A stretch of 64,000 nt of DNA, from contig JALGPY010000005.1 in NCBI GenBank assembly GCA_023055425.1, positions 9,945,501 through 10,009,500 on the forward strand, in the 5' to 3' direction. The translations under genes were made by a program, and so were the position numbers. The stretch is from Linanthus parryae (lineage: Eukaryota; Streptophyta; Magnoliopsida; Ericales; Polemoniaceae). How positions within the stretch are numbered: position 1 is the stretch's first letter; every line of letters starts with the position of its first letter. A model generated the notes under the pieces. The model was not told where the DNA came from and ran no database searches. It was given only the letters and a program-made list of their open reading frames with translations. Positions 11,429-22,274 of the stretch are shown one piece after another.

Positions 11429-11745
11429 GTGAAATACTCTAGCCTATCTATCTGTCTATGGCAATCCTCGGCCAACTCCCGTATCTTCACACTGAGTTCA
11501 TTCCTCTGCCGCCTTGCTCGCCAGTCCCGTATAATCTCCGTCACCAGCACGCTGTCGGATTCAACAATCAAACGAGCACAGTCTGTATTAACCGCCAGCT
11601 CCAACCCGTCCTTTATTGCCCGTAGTTCCAAGACGTGTACCCAGCTATGCATGGGAGTTTGTGAATGACGACCTGCTATGAATTGGCCGCTAGCATCCCG
11701 TATAACTGCTCCTAGACATGCTATTTCGTTACTTGACTGTCTTGA
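11429..11745 (-). pseudogene. RNase H (RVT_3-type) fragment of a LINE or LINE-derived gene
   Basis: The minus-strand frame reads GAVIRDASGQFIAG, then VLELRAIKDGLELAV, ARLIVESDSVLVTEII and a C-terminal helix. These are the strands and the ELRAIKDGL and ESDS catalytic blocks of plant LINE-type RNase H. No reverse transcriptase is adjacent. If the hAT-type element at 10669-11420 is removed, the frame runs on for a few residues into the neighbouring sequence (LAHLFAEMY) and stops. It may be a remnant of a RNase H-like gene or a LINE scrap. Confidence 0.65.
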
Positions 11746-11867
11746 CGTGCCAAAAATCAGCTTGAGTCACTTGTCCGAAATGTGTATGTTAGTTGATGTG
11801 TTTTTTTTTCTCTACTGACATAATGCTGCCTGATTTTGCGCAAGGTATAAAGCCATGTACATATAGT

Positions 11868-12474
11868 TAGGGATGCAAGTTCAAACCAGAAAAATCGTGA
11901 TCCGAGCCAAACCGGGCGGTCTGGTTCGGTTCGGTCTGAAGCTATTACGGTTCGGTCCAGGTTTGCAAAAAATTCCAAAACGTATAATACGGTTCGGTTT
12001 TGGCTTGAGATACCTCAAAACCGTAAAAACCGAACCGAGCTGTTTATGTAGCATATTAGGCTATACAACTGCCACACTGGATAACTTCTACACATATATC
12101 ATAGTAGGTACTGGAAAATAGAAATGATGTAATGTTTGCTGCTTTATTTTTAAATTGCTTGACACACTTGATAACGTCTACACATATATCATAGTAGGTA
12201 CAGGAAAATAGAAATGATGTAATGTTTGCTGCTTTATTTTTAAATTAGCAAATATATAATTGTAGAATGAACTATCAAGAAATTTCAAATGAAGTAATAT
12301 ATTTCTAAAAATCGCAGTTTAAAACCGAACCAAACCGGTCCTTCACGGTTCGGTTCGGTTCGGTTTGGAGGCATGAACAGTCCGGATTAGGTTTGGGTTT
12401 TGCCCAAATAGTTACATGCGGTTCGGTTCGGATGGGTGCCGAAACCGGACCGAACCGAACCGTTTTCATCCCTA
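11868..12474. mobile_element. degraded hAT-type element rich in CGGTTCGG
   Basis: The left end TAGGGATGCAAGTTCAAACC and the complement of the right end TAGGGATGAAAACGGTTCGG are inverted repeats of the TAGGGATG class common among plant hAT MITEs. GGTTCGGTTCGG motifs lie at both ends. The flanking 8-mers do not match, so the duplication has been lost or the ends are imprecise. Confidence 0.6.
12072..12246. repeat. two-copy tandem repeat inside the hAT-type element
   Basis: A unit of roughly 90 bp containing CTACACATATATCATAGTAGG, interrupted by few differences, occurs twice in a row, each copy ending GCTGCTTTATTTTTAAATT. It lies in the middle of the surrounding TIR element. Confidence 0.8.
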
Positions 12475-13463
12475 AATAAATTTGTGATAAAAGAAAGAAA
12501 GAGGACTGAATTACAATAAACAATAAGTCAGTGATAAAATTGTACTACCTCTGTTTTTTCGGAATGTTCTCAGATAATTTTTTAGGATAATTTTAATATG
12601 AAGATTTGGTTAGTAAATTGATTCATAAGTCGATGTTAACTTTAACCGTTGCTCGTTAGAAACAAACAGTTATCTAGGCTTGTCATTGTTTCTTCATTTC
12701 ATAGTTCTATTTCTTTTGGTAACGTTCATAAATTAAGAAAGTTAAATAAAGAAACAACGTTTTGACAATGGATTAATGTTTGTAGCAACGAATTAAAGGC
12801 CAAATCGCTTCGCAGGCATTTTTTTTGTCACTTGAGTACGGTTGTCGCTTTTAAAAATGGTTGTCGCTTTGCCCTAAAAAAATGGTTGTTGCTTTGATGA
12901 AGCCAACATGCGCACACTTTTTGAATTAGTTCTCCCAGCCAAAGAACACTTCTGAATCGATGTTTTATTTTTATTTTTTTATAAAGATCAGCCGAAAAAT
13001 CATAATATACTGTGCTTATTTTGCCCGAACACAAGTTAAAAAAGCCACTTCCTGAAGTTGGTTTCTTCTTCTTTTTTTATTATTTCCAATGAGAACGCTT
13101 CATTTCTGCATTATTTTAATTTTACATTCTCCTAAAAAAATTGAGCGACAAGTGGGTGAGTGTGTGTGTATATATATATTCAAGATCTCTCATTTTTTTT
13201 TCCTTTTTAAAAAGTCTCCCAGGAATTAAAATAATTATGACATCTCAGAAAAGATTGGGGTAATTGATGTCTACATTTCCTAATGTTAAATGTCTATCTT
13301 TCTTAATGTGGAACATGTATTTGGTAGTTGGTACCCGCTTTTGTATATACTCAGTCTCGGATTAAAAATGTCTCTAGACCTCAGGAAGAATTAGTCCATG
13401 GCTATTAGCTGGATGATACAGCCGGGTTCACACCAAAAAATGAGATTTGAAAGTACTAATATA
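12475..13463. other. unassigned AT-rich intergenic stretch
   Basis: I see no coding exons or paired element ends. A GGTTGTCGCTTT-type motif recurs near 12840-12890, and a short GT/TA-alternating tract lies near 13155-13180. Confidence 0.4.
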
Positions 13464-13723
13464 CTACCTCTGTTTCTTCTCTATAGCACCGGTTTGACTT
13501 TTTGACTCGTATCTGTGTCACTTTGACCAGGTGATTTGGATAACAAAACGATCCGATTTTGTAATAATTTTTTCACCGTGTTATAGAGCAACTTTTACTC
13601 TACAACACCATGAAAAAATTATTAAAAAATTACATCATTTTGCTATCCAAATCAGCGGGTCAAAGTGACCTAGTGAATAGTGATAAAAGTCAAACCGGTG
13701 TGATAGAGAAGAAACGGAGGTAG
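13464..13723. mobile_element. Stowaway-like MITE, 260 bp, TA duplication
   Basis: Ends CTACCTCTGTTTCTTCTC and GAGAAGAAACGGAGGTAG are inverted complements and are flanked by TA on both sides (13462-13463 and 13724-13725), the Tc1/mariner-type target. The body can fold almost end to end: TTTGACTCGTATC...CACTTTGACC...GTGATTTGG pairs with CCAAATCAGCGGGTCAAAGTG. The centre is an imperfect palindrome (GTTATAGAGCAAC / CTCTACAACACC). This is the best copy of a family found at least five times in the window. Confidence 0.85.
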
Positions 13724-13858
13724 TAGCTTATAGTAAGTCAACATATATCTTGAGTATGAAACATATTGTTGTAATAATGTTGTTATTGCTAGAAAACATG
13801 TTGCGATTGATTTATGAATGTTTTTTTTGCGGAAATAGATATATGAATGTTGACTCAA

Positions 13859-13859
<1 letters not shown>

Positions 13860-13944
<85 letters not shown>
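13860..13944. repeat. (ATT)n microsatellite, about 28 units
   Basis: An uninterrupted TTA/ATT run of about 85 bp. It creates artificial poly-Tyr and poly-Asn open frames on the two strands, which are not genes. Confidence 0.97.
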
Positions 13945-14009
13945 GCAAACAACTCAAATTATATTCCCAAATCTATATTTTAATCAAAGATCCGAATAAT
14001 GTCTTCATC

Positions 14010-14400
14010 GCCAGTAGATCTAAACCTATCCCGTTCACCATCTCCACCATCGCAGCCGAAGCAGAGGCGCTTACCGAAGGGGTAAAAATGACGTCGGAGA
14101 TGAATTTAGAGAAAGTTCAGTTCGAGACAGACTCTCACTCTCTAGCAAGAGAGATGAGAAACAAAGAAATAGGAAAGGAGCCAGAAGACCACACAGAGGT
14201 AGAGAGGTGTATCGAAGAATGTGAAGGAATCCTCTGAAACATCAAAGAACACAGGTGTATTCATGTACCTCGGCAATTCAACCGTTGCGCCCACTTATTT
14301 GCAGCTCATGGACTTGAACTCATAGAGGTGAAAGATTGGAAAGCTCAACCACCGGATTGGGCCTCTGATGCATTATCAAAAAATGTAATGGGCCACTGGG
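14010..14400 (+). pseudogene. RNase H (RVT_3-type) fragment
   Basis: The plus-strand frame reads TIAAEAEALTEGVKMTSEM, then KVQFETDSHSLAREM, an in-frame stop, and RQFNRCAHLFAAHGLE before WASDALSKN. These are the EAEAL, ETDS and NRCAH (catalytic His region) blocks of LINE-type RNase H. The stop and the lack of any adjacent reverse transcriptase mark it as a relic. Confidence 0.7.
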
Positions 14401-15481
14401 CCATTTCCTCTTCTTATTTATTTATTATTTTTTGAAGAAGCCATTTCCTCTTCTTAATGAAAAGGTTTTCCTCAAAGAAAAATCTATATGCAAATAAAAT
14501 CAAAAAATATAATCTTTATCATTATTTTTTCTTTCTTGTAAGGGATTTATTATATAGTATTTTTTTTTTTAGGAAAACCCATTAGATTATAGAGCTATCT
14601 GAACCAGTCATTCAAAAATTCCGTCAAAAGAAACATTTAGTTCATGGACTGAAAGCCTGATATGATAGTAATTAAATAAATTTGGGCCCCGTAAAACTAA
14701 GGCCTAACAAAGAAGCACAGTTAGTAATAAAATTGATTTTCTTGTGGCCTCCTATCATTTGGAGTGTCAAAGGTGATCGTATGGGAATCTCTGATTCTGC
14801 TTCCGGTCTTCCCTCATTAGGCCCAAGCTGAGGCTATGTGAATATCCATATCAAAATACATGTTTTGACCAAAAAAAAAAAAACATGGAATACAGCAACT
14901 TTAGATGAATAACATGGTAGCAAATGATATGTTTGAAAGTTCCAACTTTGGAATGATTTTGAAGATGAAACACCGAGAGTTCATCACAAAAACTTGTTTA
15001 TGAAAACAGATGTATAGGGATTCAAGGACAGTTCAAACAGAAATGTTCAAATAATAATTCTGAATAATTGAGATAAAATTAGACAAACCAACAGTGCATA
15101 ATTGAAGACAGATGTATAGGGATTATAGAGCAGCAAGAATCACATCAAACGGCCAATGACCTATACATCAGATGTATAGGGATTTCTAATTTCTGATGAC
15201 TTCCTCATCGAATTTAGCTCCCTATTGTTCGTAGTATAACTGCAGAAAGAGATTGGCAATGACCAATTTCACTAATTAACAACATTGACAAAGAATTTAT
15301 GATGAACAGTTTACAGGAGACAAAAGTGAGTAGTTTATTCTATGCTAATGGTGATTGTAATAGATACTTAATTCTGGAAACATTCTCATAAGATGTGGTG
15401 CAATGTACTCTACAACTACCTAATTGCCAAGACAAGCAAAAGGGATAAACTTGCATGGAGCTTCACAACAAATGGATGCTG
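14401..15481. other. unassigned intergenic stretch with a three-copy 16-mer
   Basis: CAGATGTATAGGGATT occurs three times at irregular spacing (about 15008, 15110 and 15170). The spacings are unequal and the intervening sequences unrelated, so this is not an array of the CRISPR kind. No coding exon is seen. Confidence 0.45.
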
Positions 15482-15486
15482 GCCTA

Positions 15487-15858
15487 GTTTGGGTAAGCTG
15501 AATTAAGTGATAGATTGATGAAATTTTGAAATAATATGACCCGTTTGGATAAGCGGGATAGATTTTATGATTTTTTGGATTACCCGGATCCGAGTACTTT
15601 AAAAGCTGAATCCAGTTATTTTAAAAACATTTTTCGTTGTCAAACTGTATAACCGGATCCGGGTAGGGCCTAACCGGATCCGGGTAGGACCCTGCCGAAC
15701 ACAAATGAACCAACCAGGAAGCGACACATTAGCAAACACCAGGCCGGATCTGGGTCGGACCCAACCGGATCCGAGTCTTCTTCTACACAAATCTGGATTT
15801 TTGCTAGATTTTGGATAATCTATCTACCCATTAATCCAACTTACCCAAATGAGGCCAC
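15487..15858. mobile_element. MITE-like element with TGGCCT...AGGCCA ends
   Basis: The left end TGGCCTAGTTTGGGTAAGCT is complementary to the right end AACTTACCCAAATGAGGCCA, with continuing inward similarity (ATTAAGTGATAGATT). The interior contains several copies of ACCGGATCCGGGT. No target duplication could be recognised, so it is probably old. Confidence 0.6.
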
Positions 15859-15916
15859 TATTCTGTAGCCCAGGATACCAGGTTGCATTTGAAATAAAGT
15901 GGCAGGAGCTTACTAC

Positions 15917-16269
15917 TGATAAGAAATGAAGAATTATAGTAAAGCAGATGAAGATGAATCAACAATTGAAGAACACGAAGATAAGATACTGAGAATAATA
16001 ATCGGATTCCATAGATGATTCATGAACCATATCGTTTAGGGTTTTGCAAAGGTATTAAGTACTGATATCCAAACGGCACAATTGGTGACCTTTGGATAAA
16101 ATCTTCTGGAAGATGATAACATAGATGCCTCAGCAGTTTTCAGCTCCTTTCATTATAGTCCAAAGGTTTTACATAATGGCCTCAGCTCTTCTTGTCTTTA
16201 TATAACTGCACCACAGCTTCAACATATTTGCACTTTAGCCCCATCACTTTGACTTGACTTCTCTTATTA
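15917..16269 (-). repeat. 3' LTR of the Copia element
   Basis: About 353 bp, nearly identical to the copy at 18261-18584 (shared blocks such as GGATTCCATAGATGATTCAT and ATAATGGCCTCAGCTCTTC). Its inner edge abuts the polypurine tract. Confidence 0.78.
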
Positions 16270-16282
16270 CCCTCCTTCAAAC

Positions 16283-18260
16283 TCATGGTGGTCTAGGAAC
16301 CATAAGTTTGTCTTTGTGAGAATGAAAGTTGTAGTTGAGACCTCCTTTAGTGAAGATGTCAGCAACCTTTTTTTTACCTGCAACAAAGGATAATTGAATA
16401 AGTTTTCTCATAACTCTTTCTCTAATGAAATGATACTCGTGATCCATATGTTTTGTTTTAGAATGCATAACAGGATTGGCAGACTTAGCAATCGCAGACA
16501 TACTGTCACACCAAATGGTGGGAGCATGAGGAATTCTTATGCCAAGTTCTTTAAACATAATTCGTATCCAACTAATTTTTGCTGCAGTTGTGGCTAAGGC
16601 CCTATACTCAGCTTCAGCTGAAGACCTAGCAACTGAGGATTGCTTCTTAGAAGCCCAGTGAATAGTATTCTGGCCCAGAAAGACAACTAAACCAATGGTA
16701 CTTCTTCTATCAGTGAGATTACCCCCACCCCCAATCTGCATCACTATATGCATGAATAGGGAGATGTCCTTGCTGATAGAAGATGCCATGTGTGTGTACC
16801 CCTTAGATATCTCAAAATCCTTTTTGCAGCAATTAAATGTATGTCAGTAAGAGCATGCATAAATTGACACAAATGGTTAACAGCAAAGCAGATATCCGGT
16901 CTTGTAAAAGTAAGATACTAGAGAGCTCCTACTAACTGTCTATAAGGAGTAAAGTCATGAAGTAGAGTTCCATCATTGATATGAAATTTAGTACCAGGAG
17001 AGATAGGAGTGTTGCAAGGTTTGCAGTGAGACATGTTAAATTTATCAAGTAGATCATGCACATATTTGGTTTGATGCACAAATATCCCTGATGAGGATCT
17101 TCTAATTTGCAAACCCAGAAAATAGGTAAAGCTGCCAAGGTTTTTAATGTCAAATTCATGATTCAGTTTTTGAACTAGGGATGCAATGTATATAGAATCG
17201 CTACCTGTAACTAGGGGTGTTCAAAAACCCGAGCGACCCGCCCAACCCGCCGGTCCAAGCCGAACCTACCCAATATATAAAGAGGATTGGGTTAACCGAT
17301 TGATTTCGGGTTCAAAAAATTTCAAACCGCCCATTGTCGATTGGTTATGGGTATTAAAATAATTTGGCCGTTCAGCCCCAAACCGCCCCGCCTAACTTAA
17401 TATCCTCTTTATATACTTGTAGCTATAGAGTTGTAATCCAACATAATTATCATAATAACCAATTACATAATGATTAAACATAACATAATAATAATAATCT
17501 GTGATTCCAATAGTGATAACTTCTTGCACAAAAAAAATTATTAATAAGCCTCTCATCATATTGACATCTAATATGCAAATCACACTTAAACTTGTAGCTT
17601 TTTCATTTTCTCAAGTCGTCGGATACCTCCAAATTGTCACACGGACATTAATATTATTGAACGAAACATATTGTTCCAGTAGAAATTATTTTGAATATTA
17701 TATAAGCGAGTAAGACTTTTAAATCAATGTTCATTTATCGTTTGCTCATTGTTCTATATTTTCTTCATAAATACCCGCCAAAACCGAGTCGAATCGAGCT
17801 GACCTAAAATAGTCGGTTAGGTTTAGGTTTAGCAATTACTTGGGTAGGTTTGGGTAGCGATTTTTTCAACCCGAGGTGGTTGGGTTGGGGGAGAAATTTA
17901 GGTTTTGCCCACCAAAACCGCCCCGCGAACACCCCTACCTGTAACTATCATATCATCAACATGAAGTAAGAGAAGGGTAAGTTTGTTACCAGAGTGTCTC
18001 AAAAACATAGAAGAGTCTGCACCTGAAGCCTTGAAACCAAGAGACTGAATGTAATAGGTAAATCTTTCAAACCCAGCACGTGGTGCCTGTTTTAGGCCAT
18101 AGATAGATTTTTGTAATTGACAAACATGATGAGGAAAAGCAGGATGAACAAAGCCTTGAGGTTGAGTCATATAAACAGTTTCTCTTAAGTGACTATGCAG
18201 AAAGGCATTTTTGACATCTAACTGAATTAGAGGCCAATTAAAAGTGACAGCAAGACTGAG
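16283..18260 (-). pseudogene. Copia pol remnant: RT and RNase H, split by a hAT-type element
   Basis: Reading minus: NWPLIQLDVKNAFLHSHL and QLQKSIYGLKQAPRA, then LLLHVDDMIVTG (the catalytic VDD block). The hAT-type insertion at 17212-17937 interrupts the protein directly after VTG. It resumes with FTYFLGLQIRRSSSGIFV and the RPDI block. A TAG replaces the usual Gln codon before YLTFTRPDI. The RNase H part has STIGLVVFLGQNTIHWASKK, SSAEAEYRALA, and KHMDHEYHFIRE with VADIFTKG. It is not functional. Confidence 0.85.
17212..17937. mobile_element. non-autonomous hAT-type element nested in the Copia RT, 726 bp
   Basis: The ends TAGGGGTGTTC and GAACACCCCTA are perfect inverted repeats. The element is bordered by CCTGTAAC at 17204-17211 and 17938-17945, an exact 8-bp duplication. 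The subterminal regions are rich in CCCGCC and GGTTTGGG motifs and the core is AT-rich. Removing it and one duplicate restores the Copia reading frame across the junction, which confirms the boundaries. Confidence 0.92.
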
Positions 18261-18584
18261 AATGAAGATGAATCAACAATTGAAGAACACGAAGAGAAGA
18301 TACTGAGAATAATAATCGGATTCCATAGATGATTCATGAACCATAACTTTTAGGATTTTACAAAGGTATTAAGTACTGATAATCCAAACGGCACAATTTG
18401 TGACCGTTGGACGAAATCTTCTGGAAGATGATAACATAGATGCCTCAGTAGGTTTCAGCTCCTTTCATTATAGTCCAAAAGTTTTACATAATGGCCTCAG
18501 CTCTTCTTGTCTTTATATAACTGCACCACAGCTTCAACATATTTGCACTTTAGCCCCATCATTTTGACTTGACTTCTATTATTA
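18261..18584 (-). repeat. 5' LTR of the Copia element, inner end missing
   Basis: It aligns with the 3' LTR but lacks roughly the last 30 bases on the inner side, where RT sequence begins at once. The junction marks the deletion that removed gag to integrase. Confidence 0.75.
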
Positions 18585-18589
18585 ACTAC

Positions 18590-19289
18590 TACTTTGTCTG
18601 AAAGAACCAGTAATTAGCAAGGGCAACAATTTTGGAAGTGACCATTGGCTATCAAAATTCCCGAAAAGATAAAAATATTAAGGTTGAAAATTAGAAAAAA
18701 AATCATCTATCAGTGTGAGAAAATTTCATCAGAAAAGGAATACATGTGGAAATTGGTGAGGCAATGGGATTGAGAGAGATGGTGGTGGTTAGGTTTGTAA
18801 GAACTGTATAATACTCTTTTTACAATATTTCGTCCACTACGGACGGAAAGTTAACGGAAGGGTACCTCGCTGAACGAATTTTAAAAGTTTGGACACTGTG
18901 ATGCATGATTTTAAAATTTAGATACCCACTTGTCAGGAATAGCAAATTTTGGGTACCCGTGGTGCAATTTTGCCAAGTGTATTTTACCCGAGGATGACAC
19001 CTTGTAATGCCTTCTCTTACATCATCCCTACTTAGATCAAAGAAGATTTAAATGTGAAATCAATTTTAGGATTAGCAGTTTTGGCATCCACATGCAAAAA
19101 GCAAAAGGTGTTGTTTGTGACTTTAGTTTAATTTTCTCAACCAAACACTACCCCACTTGCTACTCCCTCATCCTCCACCACCACCAAAGTATGCCAAACT
19201 CAATCCTCAGAAAGTCTACGCAGTCTTTCTCATGCAACCCCAGTCACGCACCCATATGAAAAAGAACTTAAATTTTATCGAAAGTTCTA
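18590..19289. other. unassigned intergenic stretch
   Basis: No coding exon or paired element ends are recognised. A region near 18870-18970 contains two related phrases around GGGTACC, which may be an old repeat. Confidence 0.4.
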
Positions 19290-19290
19290 A

Positions 19291-19713
19291 GTGCATGTTT
19301 GGCATCCCTGTTTTTAATCAACTTTGATTAAAAACAAGGTGTTTTTTAAAAACCCATTTGGCAAACCTGTTTTTCTGCCTGTTTAAAAACAAAAACATGT
19401 TGAAAAACAGCTGTTTAAAAAAAACAGCAAATGAGGTGTTTTTTTTATGTTTTTTTCATAATATTGGTGTTTAAAGACATTTCAACTATGATTAGATGCA
19501 AAAAATATCAATTACATGTTGGTATTGTACGTAAAAAAGATATTCAAGCAAATTAACATTCAAATTTAGTAATTTTACCAAATATCTTTTTGATTTTAAA
19601 CACTGTTTTTAAACGAATACCAAACAATTTTTTATTCTGTTTTTAAACGCGTTTTTTCAGCACGTTTACTTTTCACTGTTTTTCTTGTTTTTAAACGGAT
19701 ACCAAACAAGCTC
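19291..19713. mobile_element. AT-rich MITE with TTTGG(C/T)ATCC ends
   Basis: The left end GCATGTTTGGCATCCCTGTT is roughly complementary to the right end AAACGGATACCAAACAAGC. GTTTTTAAAC-type motifs recur throughout. No clean target duplication is seen. Confidence 0.55.
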
Positions 19714-19989
19714 AAGACTAAAAGTTGAATTTTCATAAAGCTTAGGGTCACCTACTGCTTAATATAAACTAAATATGGTAGTAGAAATAAAGCCGTTTTC
19801 TATCCTCTCCAACTTTGTTTCTACCTTCTTTTAGGATCTTTTCAACATTTTTTCCATGCCAAATCCAAACAACTTTAGTCTCTGGATTCGTCATCTAGAG
19901 CATCCAGTCCAGTCCATGTCAGGGGTAAGTCCACAGTGAAACAGTCAATTTATTATAAAAACAATTGACCATCAAAATAATAACTTATA

Positions 19990-20237
19990 CTACCTCCGTT
20001 TCTTCTCTATCACACCGGTTTGATTTCTTTACTCGTATTGGGATCACTTTGATCGGGTGATTTGACAAACGATCTGATTTTTTGAAATTTTTTTCACAAT
20101 GTTATAGAGCCACTTTTGCTCTACGACACCATAGAAAAAATTTCAATACATTTTGCTACACAAATTATCGGGTCAAAGTGACACAGTAAATAAAGACAAA
20201 AGTCAAACCGATGTGATAGAAAAAAAAACGGAGGTAG
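19990..20237. mobile_element. Stowaway-like MITE, second copy
   Basis: Ends CTACCTCCGTTTCTTCTC and ACGGAGGTAG are inverted, with TA on the left and a mutated TC on the right. The internal landmarks match the copy at 13464: CACACCGGTTTGA, ATCACTTTGATCGGGTGATT, the TTATAGAGCCAC / GCTCTACGACACC palindrome and CGGGTCAAAGTGAC. Confidence 0.8.
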
Positions 20238-20254
20238 TCATACTTTATTTATTA

Positions 20255-20622
20255 CACTTTATCTCCAATAAGTCATTTAAAAGGTCATTTATATAGCGAT
20301 TACTTTTAAATATAAATAAGATGTGAAAATTGTTGGCTCCAATAACCTCTATACTTCGTTCTTTGTTTTAACTAATAGTTATCATGTTTTCTATATTTGA
20401 AGAGCGATATAGAGATCGTTATATCATTGTAACCATGTTTTTTATGTGATGAATTTCATAGATTTCTCTTGCATAAAATATTGACAATGTGTCACGTGTT
20501 ATTGAAATGATCATTTAACTAACACTGTTGTATTGGAGTACTTACAAAAAGTTTATAATATTTTAAAAAAATGATTTTTATCTAATTATAAATAAATTTT
20601 AGCTAATACTACTAGAGATGCT
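20255..20622. mobile_element. PIF/Harbinger-like MITE, degraded
   Basis: In reverse orientation its right end reads GCATCTCTAGTAGTATTAGC and then TTTATTTATAATT, which matches the start of the element at 58082 (GCATCTCCAGTAGTACTAG). The left end TTATCTCCAATAAG is its inverted partner. The boundaries are approximate because the ends have diverged. Confidence 0.55.
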
Positions 20623-21186
20623 TAGCAATTCATCAGCCAGCTTCAATCAGCAATTTATGGGATACTATTAATTCATTGGTTTAATGTTTTTCTCAAGATG
20701 CAGTCGTGATGATTTATTTGACATAGTCTTGCTAAGTTGTTGGCGCTTTTCCAATGTGCATATTGACTTTGTGAATGCACGAGATCGCAATTTGTAACAC
20801 AAGTTGCTCGATAGAAACAAGAGAACTAGTAGAACTGCAGCAAATGAAGAAGTAAATTTTATTGCTCTCCTCAACTTTGATTCATCTCTTTCAACGGTTC
20901 GACTCAACTAGTTTTTTATTTGTTAACTTCTTGTGCTATGCTTACGCGATTGCTCTCATGTGCATTCCAGCTGTTTAATAAGAAAATGCGTTTCTGAATA
21001 TTTTGTTCGGTATTGCTATGGTTTGTGCATCATTGGACCAAAGAAATCTTTATTTTCTAGGATGTTTTTTATGTATTGTTTCTAAACTGTTATATTGTGC
21101 ACAAAGATTAAGAACTGTTTGGTATTCTATAATTTCACTTCTAGAAGAATGTTATTATGCTAAACAAATGCTAATATTAAATAATA
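20623..21186. other. unassigned stretch with one minor open frame
   Basis: A minus-strand frame at 20668-20907 could encode 79 residues with one hydrophobic segment (SFAAVLLVLLFLSSN). I recognise no family, splice context or neighbouring exon, so I do not call it a gene. Confidence 0.35.
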
Positions 21187-21444
21187 TCACTCTGTCCCAG
21201 CTCTTTCTTCCCAATTTAACTTTTACCACTATTCATTGAGTCACTTTGACCCGATGATTTGGATAGGAAAATGATATAATTTTTTGATAATTTTTTCATG
21301 GCATTGTAGAGTAAACGTTGCTCTATAACACGGTGAAAAAATTATCAAAAAATCACATCGTTTTGCTATCCAAATCATCCGGTCAAAGTGACTCAGATAC
21401 GAGTCAAAAAGTCAGGATGAGAAGAAAGAGCTGGGACGGAGTGG
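21187..21444. mobile_element. Stowaway-like MITE, divergent third copy
   Basis: The ends TCACTCTGTCCCAGCTCTTT and AAAGAGCTGGGACGGAGTGG are inverted complements and TA flanks both sides. The internal part shares the family landmarks: ACCACTATTCATTGAGTCAC, TTTGACCCGATGATTTGGAT and the GTAGAGTAAAC / GTTGCTCTATAACAC palindrome. The different ends mark it as a subfamily. Confidence 0.8.
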
Positions 21445-21965
21445 TAGTTTGCATCTTTCTAGCTTCCAAAATATTCGTGCCAGTACGACGTTAACTTTTA
21501 CCCAAAAATAATAAATAAAAAAAGTTACAACAATCAATCATCTCACTAGTACATGTAATGGTGGCTCAACGTATGGGGGCAATTTTATTTTAGGACATTA
21601 CGAGGAATATCGTGTAATCTGTTGTCTTGTACGTACTCACTAATATAATCGGTTAACTAGTACTACGTCTACTATGGTATATTAAATAGTGTTTTTGCCT
21701 AATGGAAAGTGTGAGCCGTCTAGTTACTTAACTTTTGAATAGTTTTTTCATGATGAAACATATTCACAGGTAAAATTATCCAAAACACTTGTGAAAAGAA
21801 AGATTAGAAAGTTATCATTCGTCTCACAAGTGAAATCGATAATCTATAAACGAGAACAAACATGACAAATATTTTGGGGCGTAAAGGACTATCACAATGT
21901 AAAAGAACGATTATAAATGACTTCGTTATCATTATTTAAGTAAATATAAGTAGTCTACTGCCGTA
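21445..21965. other. unassigned AT-rich stretch
   Basis: I see nothing recognisable here beyond scattered short AT repeats. Confidence 0.4.
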
Positions 21966-21970
21966 GACAG

Positions 21971-22168
21971 ACGGTAGCCATAATGTGATGTGACATGCAA
22001 CATCATCACATTGAGAGAAGAAAAGAAAAAAAAAATGTTACTTTTTTTTTTCATTTGTTCTAAATTACTTGCTTTTTTTTCCTAGTTTGCTTTGAGTTCT
22101 TGTTATTTATTTCTTTTTTATCCCTCAATGTGTTGATGTGTCATGTCGCATGACATTCTGGCTACCGT
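21971..22168. mobile_element. foldback element with arms of about 45 bp
   Basis: The left arm ACGGTAGCCATAATGTGATG continues with TGACATGCAACATCATCACATTGA. The right arm is its inverted complement with a few mismatches and ends CATTCTGGCTACCGT. The spacer between them is T-rich and has no coding capacity. Confidence 0.75.
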
Positions 22169-22274
22169 TCTGGTTATAGGAGTGAGCTAATTATCATTAC
22201 CCTTTCTAGAATGAAAATAACATTAAAAAAGCCAATGAGAATGCAAAAATGCATAACTAGTAAAATACCCATGA

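Larger units (their letters stand above)
15917..18584 (-). mobile_element. internally deleted Copia LTR retrotransposon
   Basis: Direct repeats of about 320-350 bp at 15917-16269 and 18261-18584 are its LTRs. ACTAC occurs on both outer flanks (15912-15916 and 18585-18589), which fits a 5-bp integration duplication. On the minus strand the internal part encodes Copia RT and RNase H, in the order typical of Copia. Gag, protease and integrase are missing, and the RT joins directly to an LTR that has lost its inner 30 bases or so, so a large deletion removed the 5' half. A purine tract (complement of CCCTCCTTC) sits beside the left LTR as expected for the polypurine tract. Confidence 0.8.

Noticed and set aside
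13750..13983. Poly-Tyr (plus strand) and poly-Asn (minus strand) open frames
   Set aside because: They are produced by the ATT microsatellite and have no other coding features.
15008..15190. Three copies of a 16-mer (CAGATGTATAGGGATT) considered as a repeat array
   Set aside because: Spacing is unequal (about 102 and 60 bp), there are only three copies, and this is a plant genome; a CRISPR array is excluded.
20668..20907. A 79-codon minus-strand frame with one hydrophobic segment
   Set aside because: It lies in sequence full of MITEs and has no recognisable family, splice site or promoter context.
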